Notes under the pieces: generated by a model | The model's input: only the letters and a program-made list of their open reading frames with translations | Told to the model about the DNA's origin: nothing | Database searches by the model: none | Assembly (NCBI RefSeq): GCF_004345645.1 | Contig: NZ_SLWS01000019.1 | Span: forward strand, 1-64,000 | DNA: 64,000 nucleotides | Direction: 5' to 3' | Source of the DNA: Actinocrispum wychmicini | GTDB taxonomy: Bacteria > Actinomycetota > Actinomycetes > Mycobacteriales > Pseudonocardiaceae | Shown here: piece by piece, positions 25,399-34,482 of the stretch | How the letters are laid out: each line of letters begins with the position of its first letter | How positions within the stretch are numbered: position 1 is the first letter of the stretch | Translations under genes and position numbers: made by a program

Positions 25399-25998
25399 CT
25401 AACTGAGGGGAACGAATCCGGGAAGGGCGGCAACGTTGACCAACCGGTCCCAGTCGAGCGTGCCGAGTTCGATCAAGGTGAGGAGGAGTTTCCAGGCACA
25501 CCAGGTGTCGTAGCTGGCGCAGTGGTAGCGCTGCTCCTCGATACCGCTGGTGTCCAGTTCGATCGCTCGCGCGACGTTGTCGAGCCCGTACCCGCCGCTG
25601 AGGGTGGGCATGACGTGCTTGGCGAGTCGCAGCGTGTCGAGCACCATCGGCGGTTTCCAGGCCGGGAGGTGGGTGGTGAGGACGTTCAGCTCTACCGAGG
25701 CGTTGTGCGCGACCAGCGTGCGGCCGGTCAGCAGCGGCTCAACCTCAGTCGCGACCACCGACCACGGCGGGCAGTGTGCCACGTCCTCGTTGCTGATGCC
25801 GTGAACCTTGCGCGTCACCATCGCGTTGATCTGCCGTTCGGGACGGATCATCCACGACCGCAGGTGCTCCCCCTGCACCTCACCATCCACGGGCAGCAGA
25901 GCGATCTCGATGATCTCGGGCGGCTGCTGGCCGTTGCCCTCCACATCGACCACGACGAGCTGTTGGCCCTTCAAAGCGGCAGGCAGGAAAGCGGTCAC
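25399..25998 (-). CDS. DEDDh-type 3'-5' exonuclease
   Basis: A 199-residue protein of the DnaQ-like exonuclease fold. ExoI reads VVVDVEGNG (Asp-x-Glu) at about residues 14-22; ExoII reads VAHNASVEL near 100, where most relatives have HNA-x-FD; ExoIII has His and Asp in YHCASYDTW near 160. The ExoII Asp is replaced by Glu, so activity is uncertain. GTG 25998 overlaps the radical SAM stop by four bases (GTGA) and has GGAG eight bases upstream, so the genes are translationally coupled. Target nucleic acid is unknown. Confidence 0.82.
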   Translation of the reverse strand: MTAFLPAALKGQQLVVVDVEGNGQQPPEIIEIALLPVDGEVQGEHLRSWMIRPERQINAMVTRKVHGISNEDVAHCPPWSVVATEVEPLLTGRTLVAHNASVELNVLTTHLPAWKPPMVLDTLRLAKHVMPTLSGGYGLDNVARAIELDTSGIEEQRYHCASYDTWCAWKLLLTLIELGTLDWDRLVNVAALPGFVPLS

Positions 25999-27206
25999 GG
26001 AGTCGTCTCCTTCGTCATCGCAGGCCAACCGATCTCGGCCCGCCCGTGGCGGTGCAGGTGGTGCGGCTTGGTCACGTCGTGCACCTGAAAGCCCAGGCTG
26101 TGCTGCATGACGTACCGACGCTGCTCATCCAGTCCCTCAACCACCACGGCACGGTCGTTGATCGTGACCAGCTTGCCGTCCAACGCCTCGGCCATCGCGG
26201 CGGCCTCCCGTGCCGGCGGCGGAGTCCACGCCTTCGCGCAGCGCTGCACCTGAGCGGCCGGGCAGATGTCGCACAGCTCGCGGATGCCATAGTGACCGTT
26301 GTAGTCCGCGTCGCCGTGCGCGTAGGTGACAGCGCAGGAAGTCTTGCGAAACAGCGGTGATCCACCAGCGGAGCGCGACCGAGCGACGCCAAGGATGCGC
26401 TGCTCCAGCGACTCGGGGAAGACCTTGCGGCGTGCCCCTTCCTCGTAGGGCTCTGGAAGCCCGTGGTCCCGGTAGTAGGCCCGAATCTGATCCTTGTAGA
26501 ACAGGCCGGTGAACACGGTGGCGTGCGCGTATCGGCTGAGGTCGAGCGCGCGACTCAGGTGCTCGTCGCCGTCGTTGAGGCCCGGCACGATCGGGCGCCA
26601 GTACAAGATCGTCCGGTACCGCTCAGCCAGCTCGAACGCTGTTCGCAACGAGGTCGCGGCGATGGTGGAGTCGACCGGCTCCACCTGTTCGTGCTCGATC
26701 CCTGAGTACGTGATCAAGAGCGTGATCTTGATGTTGCGGAACGAGTTCAGCACCGCGCAGTCCTCCGGCTCGACTCGCCAGCGGGAGATCACCAGCACGT
26801 GGTTGGTCAGCTCGCGTTCATCCAGCAGCCGCAGCATCTCGAAGGTGTGGGGCTTCACCACGGGCAACATGGGGTCCGTCGCCCGGTTGAGCAGTTGGAT
26901 CGGCGTGACGTGCGGCTGGAAGTAGGGATGTCCGGTCAGCAGGTCGGCCGCCTCGGCCTCCCGCATGATCGCTCGGGGCACCTTCATGCCGAAGTTGTCG
27001 AACAGGTGGCGCACGCAGTACCCGCAGTCCAGCGGGCACCCCACGATCCAGTTCGCGCTCAACCCGGACTTGCGGTTCTCGATCACGTCCATCAACTCGG
27101 GCCGCATCGAGGCCCGTTCAGCTTCGGTCACCAACGGCACCTGTCGGCGGATCGCCAATGCCGCACCTTCCGGGGATGCCGCCTGCCTGTCCGCAGTCGT
27201 GGTCAC
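25995..27206 (-). CDS. radical SAM protein of unknown substrate
   Basis: A 403-residue protein. The iron-sulfur cluster motif CPLDCGYC (CxxxCxxC) lies near residue 62. A second Cys group follows in the C-terminal half (ELCDICPAAQVQRCAKAW) and may hold an auxiliary cluster. The sequence also has HVTPIQLLNRATDPM and a GLFYKDQIR segment, as in spore photoproduct lyase-like or other repair-type radical SAM proteins, but no specific subfamily is evident to me. GTG 27206 follows AGGAGG. It is the first gene of the operon with the exonuclease and P-loop protein and faces the XRE regulator across about 135 bases. Confidence 0.85.
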   Translation of the reverse strand: MTTTADRQAASPEGAALAIRRQVPLVTEAERASMRPELMDVIENRKSGLSANWIVGCPLDCGYCVRHLFDNFGMKVPRAIMREAEAADLLTGHPYFQPHVTPIQLLNRATDPMLPVVKPHTFEMLRLLDERELTNHVLVISRWRVEPEDCAVLNSFRNIKITLLITYSGIEHEQVEPVDSTIAATSLRTAFELAERYRTILYWRPIVPGLNDGDEHLSRALDLSRYAHATVFTGLFYKDQIRAYYRDHGLPEPYEEGARRKVFPESLEQRILGVARSRSAGGSPLFRKTSCAVTYAHGDADYNGHYGIRELCDICPAAQVQRCAKAWTPPPAREAAAMAEALDGKLVTINDRAVVVEGLDEQRRYVMQHSLGFQVHDVTKPHHLHRHGRAEIGWPAMTKETTP

Positions 27207-27341
27207 GGGCGCCTCCTGGTCATTGGGCTGGCAGTAACGAACTGACCTCACAGAACCAGGACCAGCTAAGATCGCGTAATGAGGCAAACCAGCTACCCGT
27301 AGCATTTGCCCCCCATTTGCCCCACGCGCGTGGAGTCGCCG

Positions 27342-28799
27342 GTGACAGCAGACGGAGCGACCGCCGACTCAGCTGCGGCACAGCTCGCCCAGGAGATCAA
27401 ACGCCTACGCAAGGCCGCTGACCTCAGTCAGCCTGAACTCGCGGGGATGATCGGGTACACCCGCCAGTACGTCTCGATGGCTGAGCGCGCCGGAAAGAAC
27501 GTCCCATCCCAGGAGCTGATCAAAGCGCTCGACAAGGCTCTCGCCGCGAACGGCGCACTGATCGCACTGCGGCAGAACGCAAAGGTTGAACAGGCAGCCC
27601 TGCGCCAGGACATGACAGCGATGGAACGTCCTACCGGACCTGTCGCTTCGCCGACCGTCGATGCAGGGTCGGCAACGACAATGAGTTCAGGCAATAGCGC
27701 GCGTGTTGAGAGAAATCCTGTGAATCGGCGCAGCTTCCTAGCCGTTGGTGGAGCTGCCGCTTTCGGCACTGCGCTATCTTCGCAAACACGTGTTCTGCAA
27801 GCGCTCGAAATAGTAACGTCAGGCCACGCGGACACTCTCGGCGTCGCCATCGACTGCCTGAACGAACTCATATCTCACTATTCGGAGAAGCTGTCCGTCG
27901 CGCCGCTGGCCGAGACGTATGGTGACCTGCTCAACGTTAGATCGTATGCAGGTGGCCTACTCGACCGACCAGGAACATCGGCACCGCAACGATCAGACCT
28001 CACTTTCGCGGCAGGGCGGCTGTCCAATCTACTTGCTGTCGCCACAAGCTACATGGGAGATCATGAGTCGGCACTTGTTTGGTGTGTGGACGCAGAGCGA
28101 CGCGGCGACGAATCGGGCAGTCGCGATATCGCTGGTTGGGCCGCCTTGACCAGAGCAACGATGGCTTACTACCAAGGTCGGACGAGCCGCTCGGTCGAGC
28201 TTGTGGTTCAAGGCCAAGCGGTCGCTCCAATGGGCACGGTCGCACGCGCCAAGCTTGCCGCGCATGAAATGCGGGCTCGCGCAATGCTCGGAGACACTGA
28301 AGGAATGACGCACGCGAAGCGTCGCGCAACCAATGCGATAGCGGACCTCCCAACCAACGTTGCAACAACCGGCGCGTTCTCCATCGCACTTGCGGAAGAT
28401 CCGCCGTATACAGCGACATCGCTCCTTCTCTTGAATCGATTCCAGGAGGCCGCGTCGGCGACGAGAAGTGTTATTAACGCCGCATATCCGACTAGCACGC
28501 ACAATCGCAACAGGCAGTCCTCAAGCTACGCCCGCACCCTCCTGATTCTCGGACTCGCGGAAGCGGGCCTGGGTCATATCGACGAAGCGGCCGTGGCCGG
28601 GCGGACAGCTCTCGACAGCAGCGGATTGGTCTGGCCCACATTGGTGCTTGCGGGCAAGCTCGACCAGGCTTTGATCCGCGGTCACAAGGATGCGGCAGAA
28701 GTTGTCGGCTACCACGACCTCTATCTAGATATGACTGATCGCGCATCAAGCGAATTGCGCCATCACTGCTCACACTTAGCGCCCAAGGAAAAGGAATGA
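27342..28799 (+). CDS. XRE-family helix-turn-helix regulator with TPR-like C-terminus
   Basis: A 485-residue protein. GTG 27342 with GGAG six bases upstream is the likely start. The HTH lies at about residues 12-62 (EIKRLRKAADLSQPELAGMI, then YTRQYVSMAER). The middle contains NRRSFLAVGGAAAFGTAL near residue 128, a twin-arginine-like stretch often seen inside actinobacterial regulators of this type. The C-terminal 330 residues are helical repeats like TPRs. The gene is divergent from the radical SAM operon and its stop overlaps the YdcF gene by four bases. It is a good candidate regulator of both sides. Confidence 0.85.
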   Translation: MTADGATADSAAAQLAQEIKRLRKAADLSQPELAGMIGYTRQYVSMAERAGKNVPSQELIKALDKALAANGALIALRQNAKVEQAALRQDMTAMERPTGPVASPTVDAGSATTMSSGNSARVERNPVNRRSFLAVGGAAAFGTALSSQTRVLQALEIVTSGHADTLGVAIDCLNELISHYSEKLSVAPLAETYGDLLNVRSYAGGLLDRPGTSAPQRSDLTFAAGRLSNLLAVATSYMGDHESALVWCVDAERRGDESGSRDIAGWAALTRATMAYYQGRTSRSVELVVQGQAVAPMGTVARAKLAAHEMRARAMLGDTEGMTHAKRRATNAIADLPTNVATTGAFSIALAEDPPYTATSLLLLNRFQEAASATRSVINAAYPTSTHNRNRQSSSYARTLLILGLAEAGLGHIDEAAVAGRTALDSSGLVWPTLVLAGKLDQALIRGHKDAAEVVGYHDLYLDMTDRASSELRHHCSHLAPKEKE

Positions 28800-29395
28800 C
28801 AGAGGACATCTACACTCCCGAGCAGGTAGCCACTATCACGGACTACGCGGACGTGACGGCTCCTCCGCCTGGAGCAACGGCGCACTTCATCTTCGGCACC
28901 AACCAAGTCATTCCCGTGGACATTGTCGCTGACCGTTACCACAAAGGACTTGCGCCGCTCATCATCGCGACCGGAGGCGTCAACCGACACAATGGCATTG
29001 TCGAAGGCCGAGAATTTCGCCGCCTACTCATCGAGAGAGGCGTCAGCGACGCCGCTATCCGATGCGAGGATCAGTCGGCAAATACGCAGCAAAACGTAGA
29101 ATTCGCCGTACCCCATCTTCGAGAGGCTTTAGATTCGAGACTTGCGATCACCGCAGTCTGCAAATGGTACCATCGCCGAGCTATCCACTATCTGCGAACG
29201 CTACTACCCGAACTGGAAGCTATCTACGCCATCACCTTTGAACCAGTCTACTCCGGCATCCCAATCACACGCGCAAACTGGAACGAACATCCAGACGGCA
29301 ACCGCCGAGTTACACGCGAATGGCAGGAGGTATCACACCGCGTCGCCGACGGCAGTTTCAAAGAATTGAATCGCATTAAAGGCGCATGGCGCTGA
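28796..29395 (+). CDS. YdcF/DUF218 family protein
   Basis: A 199-residue protein. HFIFGTNQ near residue 31, IIATGGVNRHNGIVEGREF near 60, and CEDQSANTQQNVEF near 90 match the DUF218 (YdcF/SanA/ElyC) family, which has a Rossmann-like fold and is linked in other bacteria to envelope functions. No signal peptide or membrane segment is present, so it is likely cytosolic. The ATG overlaps the regulator stop by four bases (ATGA). The pair could act with the divergent radical SAM operon. Confidence 0.82.
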   Translation: MTEDIYTPEQVATITDYADVTAPPPGATAHFIFGTNQVIPVDIVADRYHKGLAPLIIATGGVNRHNGIVEGREFRRLLIERGVSDAAIRCEDQSANTQQNVEFAVPHLREALDSRLAITAVCKWYHRRAIHYLRTLLPELEAIYAITFEPVYSGIPITRANWNEHPDGNRRVTREWQEVSHRVADGSFKELNRIKGAWR

Positions 29396-29477
29396 CAGTG
29401 ACTAACTGTACTACAGTCCAATCTCGATGCGTTTGCCACATGGCCGACAGTTTGAGCGACCCAAAAATGAAATAACG

Positions 29478-32400
29478 TCAATCGTCAATGATACCGAGTT
29501 CCTGTGCCGCGATACGAGCACGCCGTATGAGCCCAGGTTGAACCGCTCCTATTGCCCCAAGATTTACAAAATGTAGCACTTCCGCGAGATCGGGATACGC
29601 TCGGTCCGCAGGAAACTCATACCCCTTCTCGTGGAGCCGCAGCCACGCGTCGAGGACAGGAATTTCGTGGCGTGGGCTAGTGGCCATCCCTTTCCACGCT
29701 GCAGCGAAGACTTCCAATAGCTCACCGTCGGCGAGGCCGCGACCAATTCGTTCGCATAGTTGCGCCAGGAACGCACCACTCCCTCCAAGTGTTTTGGCCG
29801 CCAACAACTGTAGTGTGTCGACGCTGACCCACGTATCACGCCGAAGACGGTCCAACACCAAGTCTGGAAATTCGTCGGCCCACCGCAGATAGTTTTGATG
29901 GCGTGTGTCGGAATCCATAGGCGACGCGGTGAGGTCCACCAGTGCACGCGCATAGTGCACATTGAACCGTTCGTCCGGTAGCGCCTCAAATGCATATCTG
30001 AACAAATTGCCAGCGGGGTCGACCGTGAAATTTAATTCGCGCGCAGCGTCCTGCAAGGACAAACTTTGATCGAGACGCTTTAGTTCAACGAACGGAGGCC
30101 ACGAGTCGCCAATCGACACCACAACGTTTGATGCATCCAACCACAGCGCTCGCAACGATTGTATCAAGGTGGCCCATTCCCCGGTGGACAGTTGCGATTT
30201 CCAGAAAGCTGTGAGTCTCGGCCAATCGTGAATGCCAAGACTTCGCGTTTCTACGGCGCTATCAAGGACCGCCGACAGCAAAACTAGATTGAGACTGTAG
30301 ATCGCATACTTTGACGGCGCCGGGCGATGGACCGGGCGATAGCCTTCCTTAGATCGGGCACGATGTTCGAACGCAACTTCAAACAGTCTAGTCACAACGT
30401 CAATAAGCACGTTTCGGTTCACGTCCGACATCGCCATCTCAGCTAGAAAGTCGAGTACAGATCGACTGGCTGTCAACGGCGTGAGCGACAGCACTGCGTA
30501 GAGATCATCGTCATGTATATAGGTATTCAACCTACGCCGAGTCCGAGGTGGATCGGCGGGCAGTAGCTCAATTAGGAGGCACCAAATAAAGCGCGCAACC
30601 AGGTACTCGCCGAAGGTTGAATGCAGGAACTCATATGTATGCAAAGGCTGAGAGTCACGCTGCGCCGTCGCGCACTGTACAAAGAAGAACCGACCTAGAA
30701 CGGCAGCACCTGGAGTCAGGGGCGTACGCATTCCACTTCCTCTATGCGGTTGTTGCACTTCCAGCAGACTGGCCAGATCGTCGTCGATATCTTTCTGACT
30801 GACCCATTGAGAGCCGCGATGGAACATTGCAAGCGCCACTACTGATAGCCGCTCAAACTCTATCTCGACGTTGCTCTCCAGATCCAGCGATAGGCCATCC
30901 CTGTCGTCCTTACGTACCTCACGATGAGCGAATCTGGCCAACAAACGCTCATACAATCCTACCCGACCAAGGCTTTCGTGATCGCGCAGCAAAGAATTGT
31001 CTGCAGCATCGTAGAGAGCAAGCATCAGCAACAACAGCGGTTGAACAGCTAGGTCACGATGAACAAGCGCCAGCTTGGGTTCCAGTGGATCCAACATATT
31101 TTTCCGAAAATATTCAGCATTTGATTTGTTCCAAACCTCCAGCCACCGGCCAACCTGCTCGTCAGTGAACGGAACCAGACGCAGTACGTCGGCGTCCTGC
31201 GGGATCTGCATCCCACTGGAGACACTGATCCGGCTGGTCACCACCACAACGACAGGACGGCCCAGTTCGGCTCGTTCACGTTGAAACCGTTGAATGTTGT
31301 ATAGATAGTTGGTTTGACTAACACCTGTGGCCTGCAACAGCTCATCAAATCCATCTAGCAAAACTACAGGTAGTGCGTCGCCTGCCGAGCGAGACAGTTG
31401 CGCGAAACTGAGTTCTTCATGGAGGGCGGCACGCAGCCCATACTCGACCTGCTGGACAAGATCAGCCTCGGTAGGCACAGTACGCAGTTCGACCCGTACA
31501 GCAACAAAGTCATTGGCAGGCAATCGCGCTGCGAGCACTTTAGTCAGCAGTGACTTCCCAGAACCCGGATCGCCAAGGACAATGAGCGGTTGAACTGTCG
31601 CCTTGGGTGAAGTTATATAGCCGACAAGATACCGGTGGAGATCAGACCGCACAAGAACCTTTTCCCACCAAGAAAGCTCCGCAGGTCGCGCGGTGGAAGA
31701 CATTGCGGAGACCTGATAGCTCGGGTCGATGTATATTTTCTCTGTCGTTGGCAGCACAATACCTGCCGGCACCTCGTCTAGGTCGATGACGGGGCCACTC
31801 AGCATCGCACGATAACGGTTCGAAAGCTCGGAGCGGCGCGGATCAGGCTTCCCACCTGTCAGCACATCCGCTAGAGCAGTTTCCACCCGAGCCAAACCGG
31901 CCCTTACGGACGCGTTTTGCTGCATCTGTAGCCAGAAACGTAGTTCGGGATACTCGCCCGCGAGCTGGCCTATCAACTCCTCATAGCGGCGTACAGCCCG
32001 CGGAGCGATGTTGCCGAGCAGGTGAGTCACTTGAGCTCGATCGGCTTCGCTCAACCTGTCCCATACCGCCAGGTCGTCAAAGAGCTGGAGAAATGCAGTA
32101 CCGGCTTGACTGTATTGGTCCGTCACAGCAGTCAAGTTTTCGTCATATGGCCGGTTCGGCGAAGGCAGCAACCATGTTCCGTCGTACAGACTTGTCAAGT
32201 CCATGAGTCTAAGCTGAGCCTCTCTGTCATCCAAACCAATCTCTTTAAGCTTGACAGGGAGTTTCAGCTCCTTCAGAACGTCAAAAAACGCTACCACCAC
32301 AATAACTGCGTGGGCAGCCTGTAGACGTTCCGTGCGGTCATGTCGACTTATGCCTTGTCGCACCTCTCCTGCTTTGACCAACAGCCGGTGACTCAGGGAG

Positions 32401-32564
32401 ACAAGATCGACTTTGGCATCAAACCAACTGAGCAACTCAGTAATGCCGAAGGTGGCGCCACCAAGTAGAGCCCCTCCCACGATCTTATCCAAAGCGGTGA
32501 CAAGCTTGTGCTCCTTAGCGCCCAGAAGCTTCACGGCGTCCGCGTAGCTGAAGGTGTTGGCCAT
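29478..32564 (-). CDS. NACHT-domain STAND NTPase, putative anti-phage defence
   Basis: A 1028-residue protein. An N-terminal helical domain (about residues 1-240) is followed by the NACHT module: Walker A GDPGSGKS near residue 330, Walker B VVLLDGFDELL near 400, and sensor VVVVVTSR near 440. A winged-helix-like and helical C-terminus (residues 500-1028) has no leucine-rich or ankyrin repeat that I can see. Bacterial NACHT proteins are known to protect against phages; that role is inferred. GC is about 54 percent by eye, well below its neighbours, which suggests recent transfer. It is not in an operon. Confidence 0.85.
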   Translation of the reverse strand: MANTFSYADAVKLLGAKEHKLVTALDKIVGGALLGGATFGITELLSWFDAKVDLVSLSHRLLVKAGEVRQGISRHDRTERLQAAHAVIVVVAFFDVLKELKLPVKLKEIGLDDREAQLRLMDLTSLYDGTWLLPSPNRPYDENLTAVTDQYSQAGTAFLQLFDDLAVWDRLSEADRAQVTHLLGNIAPRAVRRYEELIGQLAGEYPELRFWLQMQQNASVRAGLARVETALADVLTGGKPDPRRSELSNRYRAMLSGPVIDLDEVPAGIVLPTTEKIYIDPSYQVSAMSSTARPAELSWWEKVLVRSDLHRYLVGYITSPKATVQPLIVLGDPGSGKSLLTKVLAARLPANDFVAVRVELRTVPTEADLVQQVEYGLRAALHEELSFAQLSRSAGDALPVVLLDGFDELLQATGVSQTNYLYNIQRFQRERAELGRPVVVVVTSRISVSSGMQIPQDADVLRLVPFTDEQVGRWLEVWNKSNAEYFRKNMLDPLEPKLALVHRDLAVQPLLLLMLALYDAADNSLLRDHESLGRVGLYERLLARFAHREVRKDDRDGLSLDLESNVEIEFERLSVVALAMFHRGSQWVSQKDIDDDLASLLEVQQPHRGSGMRTPLTPGAAVLGRFFFVQCATAQRDSQPLHTYEFLHSTFGEYLVARFIWCLLIELLPADPPRTRRRLNTYIHDDDLYAVLSLTPLTASRSVLDFLAEMAMSDVNRNVLIDVVTRLFEVAFEHRARSKEGYRPVHRPAPSKYAIYSLNLVLLSAVLDSAVETRSLGIHDWPRLTAFWKSQLSTGEWATLIQSLRALWLDASNVVVSIGDSWPPFVELKRLDQSLSLQDAARELNFTVDPAGNLFRYAFEALPDERFNVHYARALVDLTASPMDSDTRHQNYLRWADEFPDLVLDRLRRDTWVSVDTLQLLAAKTLGGSGAFLAQLCERIGRGLADGELLEVFAAAWKGMATSPRHEIPVLDAWLRLHEKGYEFPADRAYPDLAEVLHFVNLGAIGAVQPGLIRRARIAAQELGIIDD

Positions 32565-33126
32565 CGAGAGATCCTTGCACTTGCCGAGCGATCAGAGAGC
32601 CAGCTTCAGCCAATCGGGGCAACGTTGGCGGGGGCCTACCGCTACGTCACTGCAGGCAAGATCGACGTGCCTTGCACTTGCTTCCGATGCGCGACAATTC
32701 AATGAGGAACACCCGGGTGAACATCAATCACCGATCACCATCGCGGGCACCGGTCTTGGTGGCCTCACAGCCCCTTGTGTCCAGTCCTGCACGTCAGCGG
32801 CATCCGGTCCGCCGAGTAAGAACCTGGACAACTCACCGGTTGTCCGCGCCAGTTGGCATGCTCGACAATCACGAGGAATTCAGCCAGACCACCTGCGCGC
32901 TGCCAACGTGTAGTACGGGTTCCGAACCCAGCGCGGCGGAGTCTCAAGAGTTCCAGTGCACGCCGGAAGGCGTCGCCGACATTGCCATGGTAAGTGGAGC
33001 TGAGCAAGTGGTGTCCCGATCCGCGTGATGACCGCCAAGATCGACCGTCTCATAAAGGACCACCTACCCCACTGCTCGGCAACTGGATGACCCGCGAGCA
33101 GGCGTGACCACACGGAGGATGGAACT
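32565..33126. other. 562-base stretch without a convincing gene
   Basis: The NACHT start and the next gene flank this stretch. Several short frames exist on both strands (up to 119 residues), but none has a ribosome site, protein-like composition, or a motif. It probably holds the NACHT promoter, read leftward, and decayed DNA. No strong hairpin was seen. Confidence 0.5.
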
Positions 33127-33633
33127 ATGACCGCAACCAAGAGCATGGGCGCTTCGAAGAGGTTGGAGGCGGTGCCGCGTATTGCGTGTATCGAACCCGA
33201 TGTGCAGACCGCAGCTTTGCCGATCAGGGTCGATCGTCACGGCAACCCGCTCACCCACGAGAAGGTCACCGCGATCGATGAACGGAGGCGGCGCGAGCCC
33301 GAGCATCCAGAGACCTGCTCGCCGGGTTGGTGCTTGGTTCGGCCATTGATCACGAACGGCCGCGTGTGGCATTGGGACGGTTATCACCGGGCGGAGGTTC
33401 GGACCGTTCACATCGAGTGGGGCCTGACGATCCAGGTCGGCTTTGGGCAAAGCGCCGACGACGATGAGCCGGTCGTGCATCTGCGCGCCTTGGAGAACGA
33501 CTGTAACGGCGAAGCGCCATACGATGTCGTGATGTCACCAGCTGAAGCACTCGCGACGGCCGCTCACCTGAAGCGGGCCGCCGACGAGGTCCGCGACATC
33601 AAGCGATGGAACTCGGAGAACGGTGCCGCGTAA
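33127..33633 (+). CDS. DUF6907-like protein
   Basis: A 168-residue protein. A central CSPGWC segment near residue 63 with WHWDGYH after it, a strand-rich middle, and the ending YDVVMSPAEALATAAHLKRAADE fit the DUF6907 type, common in actinobacterial integrative elements. GGAGGA lies about six bases before the ATG. It has no known function. Confidence 0.6.
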   Translation: MTATKSMGASKRLEAVPRIACIEPDVQTAALPIRVDRHGNPLTHEKVTAIDERRRREPEHPETCSPGWCLVRPLITNGRVWHWDGYHRAEVRTVHIEWGLTIQVGFGQSADDDEPVVHLRALENDCNGEAPYDVVMSPAEALATAAHLKRAADEVRDIKRWNSENGAA

Positions 33634-33807
33634 TAAGGACTTGAACTTCGTGGACGACCGGCGTCACGTGGCTGATTGGCCAGCGCACATCGTGCTGACT
33701 ACAGAAGAGCCGTTGATCATCAAGTAACCGCCCTGAAGCAGATTGTCGGGTCGCTCCGGTTGCCTTATCAGCAAGCGGAGCGACCCGACATGTTGCGCAG
33801 TTTGAGC

Positions 33808-34482
33808 CTATGTTGGCAGCTGACCGAGCTTGTTCAGCATCGCCTTCCTGCGGGCCTCATAGGCTTCCAGTTCGGCTTCTGTTGCATGGCAGCCGCGCCT
33901 GGCGAGGTATGCGGCCGTGCGGGTGAGGCTGTTGATCTCGGTGACCGGGGTGTGGCTGGGCAGGTTCGCGGAGACCATGCGGTCTTCGATGCCGTCGTGG
34001 CGGGCGTTGTGCCGGGTGCCGCTGTTCTTCTCCATGTGACCCTGGCACCAGTCGTCCAGCTCGGCGGCGGTCTCCACTGGTTCGGTAGTGCCTCCAGGCA
34101 ACCGGCTGGCCAGGAATCGGCCGGGCCGTTCCCACGGCCTGTCCAGCGCGTCCTCCCACTGATCCACCACGGCGGCGTACTGGTCGCGGGCCTGCTCGAT
34201 GGTCGTGTCCAGGGCATCCGCGATGTCGACCCACCGGCCGCCACGCTCGCGGGCATAGACCACCGAACGTGCCAACACGTCCTGAGCCATGGCCAAAAGT
34301 CGGGCGGCGTGGTCGACGTATTCGTACGGGACGCCGTAGTCGTCGCTGACAGTCGGGACTCCACCAGCGGCAAAGTCGGCCGCCTCCCGATAAGCAGAAG
34401 ACAGCGCCAGCCGGGCCAGGGCTCGGCGCGGGTGGGTGAGGTCGGCCGGGCCGGGTGGCACAGCGGGAAGCTGGCCAGTCAT
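33808..34482 (-). CDS. hypothetical protein of an integrative element
   Basis: A 224-residue protein. ATG 34482 overlaps the stop of the DUF2637 gene (ATGA). The sequence is helical and hydrophilic, with a segment RGGRWVDIADALDTTIEQAR near residue 80 that resembles a helix-turn-helix, and a second half rich in Trp, Arg and Glu. The position directly after a DUF2637 gene is typical for actinomycete integrative conjugative elements, but the family is not recognised. Confidence 0.7.
   Translation of the reverse strand: MTGQLPAVPPGPADLTHPRRALARLALSSAYREAADFAAGGVPTVSDDYGVPYEYVDHAARLLAMAQDVLARSVVYARERGGRWVDIADALDTTIEQARDQYAAVVDQWEDALDRPWERPGRFLASRLPGGTTEPVETAAELDDWCQGHMEKNSGTRHNARHDGIEDRMVSANLPSHTPVTEINSLTRTAAYLARRGCHATEAELEAYEARRKAMLNKLGQLPT

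Noticed and set aside
32765-33007. A minus-strand 80-residue frame in the gap after the NACHT gene
   Set aside because: It has no ribosome site or motif and overlaps plus-strand frames of equal quality, so it cannot be supported as a gene.
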